Below, piece after piece: positions 52,710-62,256 of a DNA stretch of 64,000 nt (position 1 is its first letter; each line of letters opens with the position of its first letter). The notes beneath the pieces were generated by a model that worked only from the letters and a program-made list of their open reading frames with translations, ran no database searches and had not been told where the DNA came from. Made by a program: the position numbers and the translations under genes. Source of the DNA: an uncultured Muribaculaceae bacterium (GTDB taxonomy: Bacteria > Bacteroidota > Bacteroidia > Bacteroidales > Muribaculaceae); NCBI GenBank assembly GCA_910578095.1, contig CAJTOZ010000001.1, forward strand, positions 210,538-274,537. Direction: 5' to 3'.

Positions 52710-54219
52710 ACCGCTACTTGGCATTATCGCCGCCATCGCGCTCAATACAGCAGCAGCCGCACCGGGCATCGCCATCGACTATCAGGCCTCCGTCCTTGCA
52801 TCAGCCTCGTCCGGAAGCTTCTCCCCATACATGATCGGTTCATGGCGAAACGGTCTCACAAACGGACGCAACGGAGCAATCCTCGATGTGAGCGCCACCA
52901 AAAAACTCGACCTCTCGAAACGCTTCTCCTGGAGCGCGGCGATAGAGCTCGCCGCAGGCCACACCACATCCTCCGCCTACGAACTCTACCACGACGCCAC
53001 CTGGACATCCCGCGACTACCGCCCCGCAGCACTCGCCCTGCAGCAAGCCTACCTCACCCTCAAATACCGCCAGGTATTCCTCACCGCCGGACAAAAAAAT
53101 TCCATATCCTATTTCGTCAATCCCACCGTCAGTTCCGGCGACCTCGCACGTAGCAACAACGCCCGTGGCCTGCCAGGCGTCGAAGCCGGATTCCTCGACT
53201 TCGTCGACATCCCCCTCACACACGGCTGGGTACAGATCGACGGCGCCATAGCCTACAACAAATTCACCGACAGCAGCTACCGGCGACAGCAGTTCAACTA
53301 CTACAACGACCTCCTCGCCACAGGCCTCCTCTACACCTACAAGCGCGTGCACTTCCGGTCCAACCCGGCCAAGCCATTCAGCGCCACCATCGGTATGCAG
53401 ATGGGAGGACAGTTCGGCGGACACACTCTATGGTACGACCGCGGACACATCTACCGCGAACAGACACACCCCGCAAAACTGCGCGACTTCATCGACATGC
53501 TCATCCCTATGGAAGGAAACGGCGACGGCTTCTACAAAGGCTCGTCACTGGGCACCATCGACCTCAAACTGCGCTACCGCCTCAAAAACGGCGACGAACT
53601 CACTGCCTACCTCCAGAATCCCTGGGAAGACGGCTCCGGCCTCGGCAAATTCAACGGCTTCGACGGCCTCTGGGGCATAGCCTACCACTCGCCCCGCCGA
53701 GGCATCATCACCGACGCCGCCATCGAATGGCTCGACTTCACCAACCAGAGCGGCCCCATACCGTGGCAGCCGGCCGACTATCCCGGCTGCACACAGATCA
53801 ACGCCACCTCCGGAGGCGACAACTATTTCAACAACGACATGTACGGCGCTTACGCCAACTACGGCATGTCCATAGGCACACCATTCCTCGTAGCGCCTGT
53901 CTACAACCTCGACGGCACGCCCATGTTCGCCCACAACATGGCACGCGGCATCCACGCCGCCGTAGCCGGAGCCATAGGCCCCGACATCGACTGGCGCCTC
54001 ATCTACAGCTATCAGCAGGCATGGGGCATGGGGCGCCTCCCCTCGCCGCGCAGCTACAGCAACAATTCCGCCATGGCCGAAGCGGCATGGCGCGCCAACA
54101 CACTCCTCCACGGCCTCTCTGTCGGCGCACAGCTCGCATTCGACACCGGATCCCTGCGCGGAAACAACTTCGGCCTCTCCATCACCCTCCGCTACAGCGG
54201 CGTCCTCACCTTGAAATGA
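52696..54219 (+). CDS. Wzi-like outer-membrane capsule-assembly protein
   Basis: A 507-residue protein with a signal peptide (MKPIRPLLGIIAAIALNTAAA) and many amphipathic strands, ending in ITLRYSGVLTLK. Segments such as QQAYLTLKYRQVFLTAGQK and SARxPGVEAGF-like RGLPGVEAGFLDF resemble the Bacteroidetes group annotated as Wzi-family capsule assembly proteins. Wzi anchors surface polysaccharide to the outer membrane. The assignment is by overall pattern and moderately sure. It overlaps the upstream cupin gene by 14 bases and the next gene by 4 (ATGA). Confidence 0.68.
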   Translation: MKPIRPLLGIIAAIALNTAAAAPGIAIDYQASVLASASSGSFSPYMIGSWRNGLTNGRNGAILDVSATKKLDLSKRFSWSAAIELAAGHTTSSAYELYHDATWTSRDYRPAALALQQAYLTLKYRQVFLTAGQKNSISYFVNPTVSSGDLARSNNARGLPGVEAGFLDFVDIPLTHGWVQIDGAIAYNKFTDSSYRRQQFNYYNDLLATGLLYTYKRVHFRSNPAKPFSATIGMQMGGQFGGHTLWYDRGHIYREQTHPAKLRDFIDMLIPMEGNGDGFYKGSSLGTIDLKLRYRLKNGDELTAYLQNPWEDGSGLGKFNGFDGLWGIAYHSPRRGIITDAAIEWLDFTNQSGPIPWQPADYPGCTQINATSGGDNYFNNDMYGAYANYGMSIGTPFLVAPVYNLDGTPMFAHNMARGIHAAVAGAIGPDIDWRLIYSYQQAWGMGRLPSPRSYSNNSAMAEAAWRANTLLHGLSVGAQLAFDTGSLRGNNFGLSITLRYSGVLTLK

Positions 54220-54689
54220 CCCCCATGACACGAATCGCACGCTACATCCTGCTCACACTCACACTCCTCGCCGCCACAAGCAGCTGCACCCACAACGACG
54301 GCGACATCGGCCCCCTGTTCGGCTCATGGATCCTCGACAGCATGACACTCGACGGACAACCCTACACACCCGATGTCGACGGCTACACATGCCTACAGTT
54401 CCAGGGAAAAGTCATCATGGCCAAAATCATCGACGACCGCCACTCACTCCTCTTCTACAGCGTAGGCAGCTGGGAGCGCACCGACAATACTCTGTATCTC
54501 GACTACACACACTCCGACAACGACACCCCTCCCGGCGAAGGCGCCTACTCAGCACCCTACTGGCTCATGCTCACACCCAACGCCGTCAACGAAGTCTCAA
54601 TCCTCAGCCTCAACTCACGACACATGCACCTGCGGCACATCACGCCCGATGGCGACATAGTCGAATACACCTTCCACAAGACATTCTGA
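54216..54689 (+). CDS. Lipocalin-like lipoprotein
   Basis: A 157-residue lipoprotein with lipobox AATSSC near residue 24. A lipocalin-like beta-barrel follows, starting GPLFGSWILDSMTLDGQP. Its ligand is unknown. The ATG at 54216 overlaps the Wzi-like stop by ATGA; an ATG at 54225 would shorten it by three residues. An open frame extends much further upstream, but that part is inside the Wzi-like gene and is Arg/His/Pro-rich, as expected of a shadow frame. Confidence 0.75.
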   Translation: MTPMTRIARYILLTLTLLAATSSCTHNDGDIGPLFGSWILDSMTLDGQPYTPDVDGYTCLQFQGKVIMAKIIDDRHSLLFYSVGSWERTDNTLYLDYTHSDNDTPPGEGAYSAPYWLMLTPNAVNEVSILSLNSRHMHLRHITPDGDIVEYTFHKTF

Positions 54690-54694
54690 ATCAG

Positions 54695-55684
54695 ATGATA
54701 AACAAAGAAAAAACCGTATTGGTGACAGGAGCCGACGGATTCATCGGATCGCACCTCACCGAAGCCCTCCTCGCCGACGGCTATCGCGTGCGCGCGCTCG
54801 CGCAATACAATTCATTCAACTACTGGGGATGGCTCGACGACGTCCGACACCCGAACCTCGAGATAATCAGCGGCGACGTCCGCGACGGCGACTTCTGCCG
54901 CGAGCTCACTCGCGGATGCGGCACCGTGTTCCATCTCGCCGCACTCATCGCCATACCCTACAGCTACGTCGCCCCGGACAGCTATGTCGACACCAACATC
55001 CGCGGCACGCTCAACATGTGCCAGGCCGCGCGCGACGCCGCCGTCGACCGCATCATAGTCACATCCACCAGCGAAGTCTACGGCACAGCGCTCTCCGTTC
55101 CCATCCCCGAGACACATCCCCGGCAGCCGCAAAGCCCCTACTCCGCCACAAAAATAGGCGCCGACGCAATCGCCTCATCTTTCCACAACGCATTCGACCT
55201 GCCGGTAGTGATAGCACGCCCGTTCAACACCTACGGCCCACGCCAGAGCGCACGCGCCATCATCCCCACCATCATCAGCCAGATAGCCGCCGGACAACGG
55301 CAAATAAAAGTAGGCGACCTCACCCCCACACGCGACTTCAACTACGTGGCCGACACATGCCGCGGGTTCATAGCCCTCGCATCGGCCGAAGGCATCGAAG
55401 GACGCGACATCAACATAGCCACCGGCACAGAAGTCAGCATGGAGCAGACCCTACACACCATAGCACGCATCATGAACGCCGATGTGGAGTGGATCACCGA
55501 CCCCGCACGCCTGCGACCCTCCAAAAGCGAAGTCCGACGCCTCTGCGGCGACAATTCGCTCATCACATCCCTCACCACCTGGCGCCCGGCCCACTCTCTC
55601 GAGGACGGACTGCGCAAAACCGTCGACTGGTTCGTGCGCCCCGAAAATCTGGCAAAATACAAAACCGACATCTACAACCGATGA
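54695..55684 (+). CDS. legB: LegB-like NAD-dependent nucleotide-sugar 4,6-dehydratase
   Basis: A 329-residue extended SDR enzyme. The NAD-binding motif is TGADGFIGSHL (11-21), the catalytic TSTSEVYG is followed by YSATK, and YNSFNYWGWLDD is the hallmark segment of the LegB group. LegB forms UDP-4-keto-6-deoxy-sugars at the start of legionaminic-acid-type (nonulosonic acid) synthesis. A NeuB-type synthase lies two genes downstream. It starts 5 bases after the lipocalin-like gene and overlaps the ATP-grasp gene by ATGA. Confidence 0.88.
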   Translation: MINKEKTVLVTGADGFIGSHLTEALLADGYRVRALAQYNSFNYWGWLDDVRHPNLEIISGDVRDGDFCRELTRGCGTVFHLAALIAIPYSYVAPDSYVDTNIRGTLNMCQAARDAAVDRIIVTSTSEVYGTALSVPIPETHPRQPQSPYSATKIGADAIASSFHNAFDLPVVIARPFNTYGPRQSARAIIPTIISQIAAGQRQIKVGDLTPTRDFNYVADTCRGFIALASAEGIEGRDINIATGTEVSMEQTLHTIARIMNADVEWITDPARLRPSKSEVRRLCGDNSLITSLTTWRPAHSLEDGLRKTVDWFVRPENLAKYKTDIYNR

Positions 55685-56631
55685 CACCCACCCACACCGT
55701 CAACATACTGTTTCTCGGAGGCGCCAAACGCGTTGCCATGGGGCGGCTGTTCATCGACGCCGCCGAACGCCGCGGCATGAAATGCCGTATCTTCAGCAGC
55801 GAGATCACACACAACGTCCCCATCTCCTCCATAGGCACCGTGGTCGAAGGACGACGCTGGACCGACGCCGACATATACGACCACCTCTCAGCCCTCTGCA
55901 CACGCCACCACATCAACATCGTCATACCCTTCGTCGACGGTGCAGTGGCCGTAGCCGCACACCTCAACACCCTGCTGCCGGACATCTTCACCCCCACAGC
56001 ATCCGCCGAACTGGCTGAACGCATGTTCGACAAAGTGCTTGCCGCCGAGACCTTCGAAGCCGCAGGCCTCCCTGTGCCCCCCACATGGCATGGCGGCACA
56101 CCATCCCTGCCGCTCATCGCCAAGCCACGCCACGGCTCAGCTTCGCAAGGCCTCATCATGATCGACACCGAAGCTCAGCTTCAGGACATCAGCACACCCG
56201 CCGACTATCTCATCCAGCGGCGCATCGACCGGCGCGAGGAAATAAGCGTCGACTGCTACGTATCCCGCATCAGCGGCCGTCCCCTCGCCATCGTGCCGCG
56301 CCGGCGCCTCGAAGTCGCCGGCGGAGAGGCCGTGCGCACCATCACCATTGACGCACCCGATGTCGTCGCCCTCGTCGACCGCACCCTACGCGCCACCGGC
56401 CTGCAGGGAGCCGTCACCGTCCAGCTCATACGCGACCTCGACGACAACCGGCTCTACATCATGGAAATCAACCCACGCCTCGGCGGCGGAGCCGTATGCG
56501 CCGTCCACGCCGGAGCCGACATCCCCGGCATGATACTCGACGAAGCCGCCGGAATCCTGCCCGGCCCAGCCGCCTACCGCCCCGGCACCGAGATCGCACG
56601 ATATCTCCAGGAAGTAGTCTTTTACAACTGA
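55681..56631 (+). CDS. ATP-grasp ligase of unknown substrate
   Basis: A 316-residue protein of the CarB/PylC-like ATP-grasp group. It has an N-terminal Rossmann-like preATP-grasp domain (ILFLGGAKRVAMGRLFIDAA), the ATP-binding loop LIAKPRHGSASQG and the Mg2+-binding EINPRLGGG. ATP-grasp enzymes join a carboxylate to an amine or thiol through an acyl phosphate. Placed between LegB and NeuB with stop/start overlap or 4-base gaps, it may attach an amino acid or similar group to a sugar or nonulosonate. That is inference. Confidence 0.85.
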   Translation: MTPTHTVNILFLGGAKRVAMGRLFIDAAERRGMKCRIFSSEITHNVPISSIGTVVEGRRWTDADIYDHLSALCTRHHINIVIPFVDGAVAVAAHLNTLLPDIFTPTASAELAERMFDKVLAAETFEAAGLPVPPTWHGGTPSLPLIAKPRHGSASQGLIMIDTEAQLQDISTPADYLIQRRIDRREEISVDCYVSRISGRPLAIVPRRRLEVAGGEAVRTITIDAPDVVALVDRTLRATGLQGAVTVQLIRDLDDNRLYIMEINPRLGGGAVCAVHAGADIPGMILDEAAGILPGPAAYRPGTEIARYLQEVVFYN

Positions 56632-56635
56632 AAGC

Positions 56636-57646
56636 ATGACCCCCAACCACGTAATAATAATAGCCGAGGCCGGCGTCAACCATAACGGCGACATCAACCT
56701 CGCGCAGCGCATGATAGCCGAAGCCGCACAGGCCGGCGCCGACTATGTGAAGTTCCAGACAGCAGTCCCCGAACTCGTCATATCATCCATCGCCCCGAAA
56801 GCCGAATACCAGAAAGAAACCACCGGCACCGGCCAGAGCCAGCTCGAGATGTGCAAGGCCATACACCTCCCCCTCTCCGACTACGCACCCCTCGCCGAAC
56901 TATGCCAAAGGCACGCCATCGGATTCATGAGCACACCCTTCGACCTTGTCAGCATCGACACACTCGCCCCGCTGCACATGGACTACTGGAAAATACCCTC
57001 GGGCGAAATCACCAACCTGCCCTACCTGCGCACAATAGGCCGCCGCGCCGAACCCGTCATCCTGTCCACCGGCATGTCCACCATAGCCGAGGTGGAAGCA
57101 GCCGTAAAAGTGCTCGAAACGGCCGGAACGCCCCGCTCAATCATAAGCCTGCTGCACTGCACCACACAATATCCCACACCCATGGATGCCGTCAACCTCA
57201 GCGCCATGAAAGCCCTCGAAAGCCTTGGATGCGCGGCCGTAGGCTACAGCGACCACACCATCGGCATAGAAGTCCCCGTGGCAGCGGTAGCTATGGGAGC
57301 GCGCATCATCGAAAAGCACTTCACCCTCGACAAATCCCTCCCGGGACCCGACCACCGCGCGTCGCTCGAGCCCGACGAACTCAAAGCCATGGTTCGCGCC
57401 GTGCGGAATATCGAAAAAGCCATCGGACACGGACAAAAATGTGTCACCGACACCGAGCGGCCCAACATCGAGGTGGCACGCAAAAGCATCGTGGCCGCAC
57501 GCGATATCCGCCGAGGCGAGATACTCACCGAGCAAAACATCACCGTCAAACGCCCCGGATCAGGAATATCACCCATGATGTGGGACTCCGTCATCGGCAC
57601 AGCGGCCATCGACGACTTCCCCTACGACACCCTCATTCGCATATGA
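56636..57646 (+). CDS. neuB: NeuB/LegI-family nonulosonic acid synthase
   Basis: A 336-residue enzyme that condenses phosphoenolpyruvate with an N-acetylhexosamine derivative. The TIM barrel carries IAEAGVNHNGD, VKFQT, KIPSGEITNLPYL, STGMS, GYSDHTIG and EKHFTLDKSLPGPDH. A C-terminal SAF (antifreeze-like) domain (about 280-336) completes the usual NeuB architecture. With LegB upstream, legionaminate synthase is more likely than sialate synthase. The epimerase, aminotransferase and CMP-transferase of the pathway are not in this window. Confidence 0.92.
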   Translation: MTPNHVIIIAEAGVNHNGDINLAQRMIAEAAQAGADYVKFQTAVPELVISSIAPKAEYQKETTGTGQSQLEMCKAIHLPLSDYAPLAELCQRHAIGFMSTPFDLVSIDTLAPLHMDYWKIPSGEITNLPYLRTIGRRAEPVILSTGMSTIAEVEAAVKVLETAGTPRSIISLLHCTTQYPTPMDAVNLSAMKALESLGCAAVGYSDHTIGIEVPVAAVAMGARIIEKHFTLDKSLPGPDHRASLEPDELKAMVRAVRNIEKAIGHGQKCVTDTERPNIEVARKSIVAARDIRRGEILTEQNITVKRPGSGISPMMWDSVIGTAAIDDFPYDTLIRI

Positions 57647-58563
57647 ACACCCCACGCATCCTCTCCACCGCTATCATCGCATGCGCCACCCTCGCCGCAT
57701 GCAACAGCGTGGAACTCATCGACCCCCCGCAGCCGCCGGACAACACCGACACCGGCACCGGCATCATTCCGGTGGAAGTGCTGGACTACTCCCCCGCCCC
57801 GGGGCAATTTGTCAACGTCCTCCCCACGTTCAAAGCCGGCGACGACGCCGCAGCCATGAGGCAAAAAGCTCAGGAAGCGCTCAACAACGGACACGAAATC
57901 ACCCTCGGGGCCTTCGGAGGCTCCGTCACCCTGCGCCTGTCCCAAGCCATCACCGATGCACCCGGCCCCGACTTCCGCGTGCTCGGAAATGCCATCATAG
58001 CAGGCACCGGTAGCGACGGACGCCAATACGGCTCCTGCGAGCCAGGCATTGTGGAAGTCATGTACGATGCCAATGCCAACGGCCTTCCCGACGACACCTG
58101 GTACGAACTCGCCGGCAGCGCCCACAGCTCATCCGTCCCATCCTTCACCGTACGCTACTCGGCACCCGCCGCCGATGCCGCCGACGCCACCTACATACCA
58201 TGGGAAGCCGCCGACGGCACATCCGGATGGCTCCCGCGCCTTGCCGCATTCCACTCCCAGCCATACTACCCGCAGTGGATCCAGGCACCCACCCTGTCTT
58301 TCACAGCCCGGCGCCTACCCGACAATGGCGTCTACAACCCCGCTACCGGGCGCTACGACCTCTACTGCCTCAGCGGATACGCCGACGCCTACCCCGACAA
58401 CAACGACAAAAGCTGCCTCGACATCGCATCAGCCATCGACAGCGACGGCCGCACAGTCCATCTCGACGCCATACACTTCATACGCATCACCACAGCCGTC
58501 CTCCAAGTCAACGGCCCCCTCGGCGAATGCTCCACCGAAGTTGCAGGAATAGCTACCCCGTAA
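57643..58563 (+). CDS. Surface lipoprotein with calcium-loop-like motif
   Basis: A 306-residue lipoprotein with lipobox LAAC near residue 20. The mature part opens with VLDYSPAPGQFVN and contains FGGSVTLRLSQAI, a Gly/Asp/Asn-rich SCEPGIVEVMYDANANGLP followed by DDTWYELAGS, which looks like a metal-binding loop. It resembles Bacteroidetes cell-surface proteins with such DANGNGLPDD loops that I recall from uptake loci, with unknown function. It overlaps neuB by 4 bases (ATGA), so it belongs to the operon; its last gene before a 165-base gap. Confidence 0.72.
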   Translation: MNTPRILSTAIIACATLAACNSVELIDPPQPPDNTDTGTGIIPVEVLDYSPAPGQFVNVLPTFKAGDDAAAMRQKAQEALNNGHEITLGAFGGSVTLRLSQAITDAPGPDFRVLGNAIIAGTGSDGRQYGSCEPGIVEVMYDANANGLPDDTWYELAGSAHSSSVPSFTVRYSAPAADAADATYIPWEAADGTSGWLPRLAAFHSQPYYPQWIQAPTLSFTARRLPDNGVYNPATGRYDLYCLSGYADAYPDNNDKSCLDIASAIDSDGRTVHLDAIHFIRITTAVLQVNGPLGECSTEVAGIATP

Positions 58564-58626
58564 AGCGCCCCAACCGCCTAAATCAACAAGTTTTTCACAC
58601 ACAGCACCCAAAAAAGCGGAAAAGGT

Positions 58627-58658
58627 TTTGAACGCGTCAAAACATTTTAGTAATTTTA
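58627..58658 (+). promoter_or_regulatory. Promoter for the CDP-alcohol phosphatidyltransferase gene
   Basis: TTTG (58627-58630), a 20-base spacer and TAATTTTA (58651-58658; one mismatch in the last base). The leader would be about 65 bases. Confidence 0.55.
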
Positions 58659-58728
58659 CCGCTCAATTCCATTGACCCACCGCACAAAAGGTGGAAAACC
58701 TTAGAAACATAACCCCGAAAACGAGAGA

Positions 58729-59421
58729 ATGGGAACCGAGACATCACAACGAATACAGACTTCAATACTGAACAATCTGGAGAAAAAAGCCCTTATCTGG
58801 CTTGCCGAGAGGCAACCGGCATGGGTCACCTCCGACTTCCTGTCATATGTGGGCGTCGCAGGCGCAATGCTCTTTGTAGTGTTCTGCGCACTCGCCAACA
58901 ACAACATCAACTGGCTTTGGGCCGCACCCCTGGGCCTCATCATCAACTGGTATGGCGATAGCCTCGACGGCACCCTCGCACGGGTGCGGCAGCTGCAGCG
59001 ACCCAAATACGGCTTCTTCATCGACCACTCCCTCGACGCCCTCACCACATGCATGATATGCGTCGGCATCGGATGCTCCCCCTTCATGAGCATGACAGTC
59101 GGCCTCGCCATCCTCGCAGGCTACCTCTGCATGTCCATCTACACATACCTCTCCACCATCATCCTCGGCGAATTCCGCCTCACCTACGGCAAGCTCGGCC
59201 CCACCGAAGTGCGCATCATCATCATAGCCGTCTGCATCCTCTACATATTCAACCCCTGGAAAGAAGTGCGCATCGACATCCTCGCGCACCCCTTCAGCAT
59301 ATTCGACCTCATCGGCCTCACAGTCGCCGCCATACTCTTCGCCATCTACATCGTGTCCATGGTCTCCGACCTGCGCAAGCTTGCCCGTCAGGACCCTCCC
59401 AAGCCCTATCGCAAGCCTTAA
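58729..59421 (+). CDS. CDP-alcohol phosphatidyltransferase family protein
   Basis: A 230-residue membrane protein with six hydrophobic segments. It has the family signature with Asp77 and Asp80 in GDSLDGTLAR (76-85), then Gly95, Asp99 and Asp103. Such enzymes transfer a phosphatidyl or phospho-alcohol group from a CDP-linked donor to an alcohol in phospholipid or inositol-lipid synthesis. The acceptor cannot be assigned; phosphatidylinositol-phosphate- or PgsA-like roles are possible. It has its own promoter and lies 48 bases before valS. Confidence 0.85.
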   Translation: MGTETSQRIQTSILNNLEKKALIWLAERQPAWVTSDFLSYVGVAGAMLFVVFCALANNNINWLWAAPLGLIINWYGDSLDGTLARVRQLQRPKYGFFIDHSLDALTTCMICVGIGCSPFMSMTVGLAILAGYLCMSIYTYLSTIILGEFRLTYGKLGPTEVRIIIIAVCILYIFNPWKEVRIDILAHPFSIFDLIGLTVAAILFAIYIVSMVSDLRKLARQDPPKPYRKP

Positions 59422-59469
59422 TTCCCGATCCCAAAGTCATATATATACTCATAAATCCAATCTTATTGC

Positions 59470-62166
59470 ATGACTGAGTTAGCTCCAAAATATAATCCCT
59501 CTGAGGTAGAAGACAAGTGGTACGCCTACTGGCTCGACCACGAACTTTTCAAATCCGTGCCCGATGCACGCGAACCCTACACCATAGTCATCCCGCCACC
59601 CAACGTCACAGGCGTCCTCCACATGGGCCACATGCTCAACAACACCATCCAGGACATCCTCGTGCGTCGGGCGCGCATGATGGGTAAAAACGCCCTCTGG
59701 GTACCCGGAACCGACCACGCCTCCATCTCCACCGAGACAAAAGTGATACAGAAACTCGCCAAGGAAGGTATCAAGAAAACCGACCTCACACGCGAGGAAT
59801 TCCTCCGCCACGCATGGGACTGGACACACACACACGGGGGCATCATCCTGCGCCAGCTCCGCAAGCTCGGCGCGTCCTGCGACTGGAGCCGCACGGCATT
59901 CACCATGGACGACAAACGCAGCGAAAGCGTAATCAAGGTGTTCTGCGACCTATATGACAAAGGACTCATCTACCGAGGCCTGCGCATGGTCAACTGGGAC
60001 CCCCAGAACCGCACCGCCATCAGCGACGACGAGGTATTCTTCGAGCAGGAACAGTCCAAACTCTACTACCTCCGCTACTATGTGGCCGACGACGACCTCT
60101 CCGGTGCCACCGGAGCCCCCGAGGAGGTCATCCACACCGATGCCGACGGACGCCGCTACGCCGTAGTGGCCACCACACGCCCCGAAACCATCATGGGCGA
60201 CACCGCCATGTGCATCAACCCCAAAGACCCCAAAAACGCATGGCTCAAGGGCAAACGCGTCATCGTACCGCTCGTCGGACGCGTCGTCCCCGTCATCGAG
60301 GACCGCTACGTCGATGTGGAATTCGGCACAGGATGCCTCAAGGTCACACCGGCCCACGACAAAAACGACAACATGCTCGGCAAGACCCACAACCTCGACA
60401 CCATCGACATCTTCAACGAGGATGGAACAGTCGCCGAAATCGCTGGCATGTACGTCGGTATGGACCGCTTCGACTGTCGCAAAGCCATCGCCGCCGACCT
60501 CGACAAAGCAGGCCTCATGGAAAAAGTCGAGGACTATGTCAACAACGTCGGCCTCAGCGAGCGCACAAAAGTTGCCATCGAGCCACGCCTCTCCCTCCAG
60601 TGGTTCATCGACATGAAACACTTCGCCGAAATATCCCTCAAGCCCGTAATGGACGACATCATACGCTTCGTGCCCGAAAAGTACAAGACCACCTACCGCG
60701 TATGGCTCGAAAACATTCAGGACTGGTGCATAAGCCGACAGCTCTGGTGGGGACACCGCATCCCGGCCTACTACTACACCGACCCCGCCGACGGCGAAGA
60801 GAAGTTCGTAGTGGCGGAAAACATCGACAAGGCACTCGCCAAGGTCCACGCCATCGACAGCTGCATAGGCCTCTCCATCGACGACCTCCGTCAGGACGAA
60901 GGCGCCCTCGATACCTGGTTCTCATCCTGGCTCTGGCCCATAACTCTCTTCGACGGCATCAACAACCTCGGAAACGAGGAAATAAGCTACTACTACCCCA
61001 CATCCACCCTCGTCACCGGACCGGACATCATCTTCTTCTGGGTCGCACGCATGATCATGGCCGGATATGAATACGTGGGCAAGCAACCCTTCAACAACGT
61101 CTACTTCACAGGCATCGTACGCGATTCCATCGGCCGCAAGATGAGCAAAAGCCTCGGCAACTCGCCCGACCCGCTCGACCTCATCGCCACCTATGGCGCC
61201 GATGGCGTACGCATGGGCATGATGCTCGCGGCTCCCGCCGGAAACGACATCATGTACGACGACAAACTCTGCGAGACCGGACGAAACTTCTGCAACAAAA
61301 TCTGGAACGCCTTCCGCCTCGTCGCCGGATGGGAAGCCGACAGCTCCCTCGCTCAGCCTCAGGTCAACCGCACAGCATCACAGTGGATGCACGCGCGCAT
61401 CAGCGCCACAATGGCCGAAGTCAACGACTGCTTCGACAAGTTCCGCCTCAACGAAGCGCTCATGGCTGTCTACCGCCTCTTCCGCGACGACTTCTCAGGC
61501 TACTACCTCGAGATGGTCAAGCCGGCCTTCCGGGCACCCGTCGACACCACAACCCTGCGCGAGACCAACGACTTCTTCGACCGTCTCCTCCGCATGCTCC
61601 ACCCGTTCATGCCATTCATCACCGAGGAACTCTGGCAGCATCTCGCCGAACGCCGCCCCGGCGAAAGCATCATGTACGCCCCCATGCCCGAGGTAGCCGA
61701 GACGGACCACGCCCTCCTCGCAGCCATGGAAAAAGCAGCCGAGGTAGTGGCCGGCGTACGCGCCGTACGCGCCAAGAAAAACATACCTCCGAAAGAAGAA
61801 CTGCGCCTGCTCGTCCTCGGCACCCTCGACGCATCAGTCCACGACGTCGTCCGCAAACTCGCCAACATCAGCGAGATCGTCGAAAATGCCGAAAAAGACC
61901 CCGCCGCAATGTCCTTCCTCGTAGGCACCCTTGAGTTCGAAGTGCCCATGGCCGCCAGCCTCGACATCGAAGCCGAACTCGCTCGTCTGCGCAAAGAACA
62001 CGACTACTACACCGGATTCAAAGCTTCCGTAGAGAAAAAACTCTCCAACGAACGCTTCGTCAACAACGCACCCGCAGCCGTAGTCGAAACCGAGCGACGC
62101 AAACTCGCCGACGCCGACCAGAAACTCGCAGCCATCGCAGCATCCATCGCAGCGCTGGAAGCCTGA
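59470..62166 (+). CDS. valS: Valyl-tRNA synthetase
   Basis: An 898-residue class I aminoacyl-tRNA synthetase. It has the HIGH motif as HMGHML in PPPNVTGVLHMGHML, the CP1 editing domain (VVATTRPETIMGDTA), the KMSKS motif in GRKMSKSLGNSPDP, an anticodon-binding domain, and the C-terminal coiled coil (ELARLRKEHDYYTGF) typical of ValS. It charges tRNA-Val. The length is normal. A hairpin follows 24 bases after the stop. Confidence 0.97.
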   Translation: MTELAPKYNPSEVEDKWYAYWLDHELFKSVPDAREPYTIVIPPPNVTGVLHMGHMLNNTIQDILVRRARMMGKNALWVPGTDHASISTETKVIQKLAKEGIKKTDLTREEFLRHAWDWTHTHGGIILRQLRKLGASCDWSRTAFTMDDKRSESVIKVFCDLYDKGLIYRGLRMVNWDPQNRTAISDDEVFFEQEQSKLYYLRYYVADDDLSGATGAPEEVIHTDADGRRYAVVATTRPETIMGDTAMCINPKDPKNAWLKGKRVIVPLVGRVVPVIEDRYVDVEFGTGCLKVTPAHDKNDNMLGKTHNLDTIDIFNEDGTVAEIAGMYVGMDRFDCRKAIAADLDKAGLMEKVEDYVNNVGLSERTKVAIEPRLSLQWFIDMKHFAEISLKPVMDDIIRFVPEKYKTTYRVWLENIQDWCISRQLWWGHRIPAYYYTDPADGEEKFVVAENIDKALAKVHAIDSCIGLSIDDLRQDEGALDTWFSSWLWPITLFDGINNLGNEEISYYYPTSTLVTGPDIIFFWVARMIMAGYEYVGKQPFNNVYFTGIVRDSIGRKMSKSLGNSPDPLDLIATYGADGVRMGMMLAAPAGNDIMYDDKLCETGRNFCNKIWNAFRLVAGWEADSSLAQPQVNRTASQWMHARISATMAEVNDCFDKFRLNEALMAVYRLFRDDFSGYYLEMVKPAFRAPVDTTTLRETNDFFDRLLRMLHPFMPFITEELWQHLAERRPGESIMYAPMPEVAETDHALLAAMEKAAEVVAGVRAVRAKKNIPPKEELRLLVLGTLDASVHDVVRKLANISEIVENAEKDPAAMSFLVGTLEFEVPMAASLDIEAELARLRKEHDYYTGFKASVEKKLSNERFVNNAPAAVVETERRKLADADQKLAAIAASIAALEA

Positions 62167-62190
62167 CCATACACACCACACACCATACGC

Positions 62191-62225
62191 ACAATCGCCG
62201 CCTGCCACCGCAGAGCGGCGATTGT
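62191..62225 (+). terminator. Hairpin terminator after valS
   Basis: A perfect 11-bp stem ACAATCGCCGC/GCGGCGATTGT with a 13-base loop, followed by CTTTAC. The U-tract is weak. Confidence 0.7.
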
Positions 62226-62256
62226 CTTTACACACCCATCTCATTCCACAAAAACG

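Noticed and set aside
53430..54215. Upstream extension of the lipocalin-like lipoprotein frame through the Wzi-like gene
   Set aside because: It is an Arg/His/Pro-rich shadow of C-rich codons; a signal peptide with lipobox begins at 54216 exactly at an ATGA overlap.
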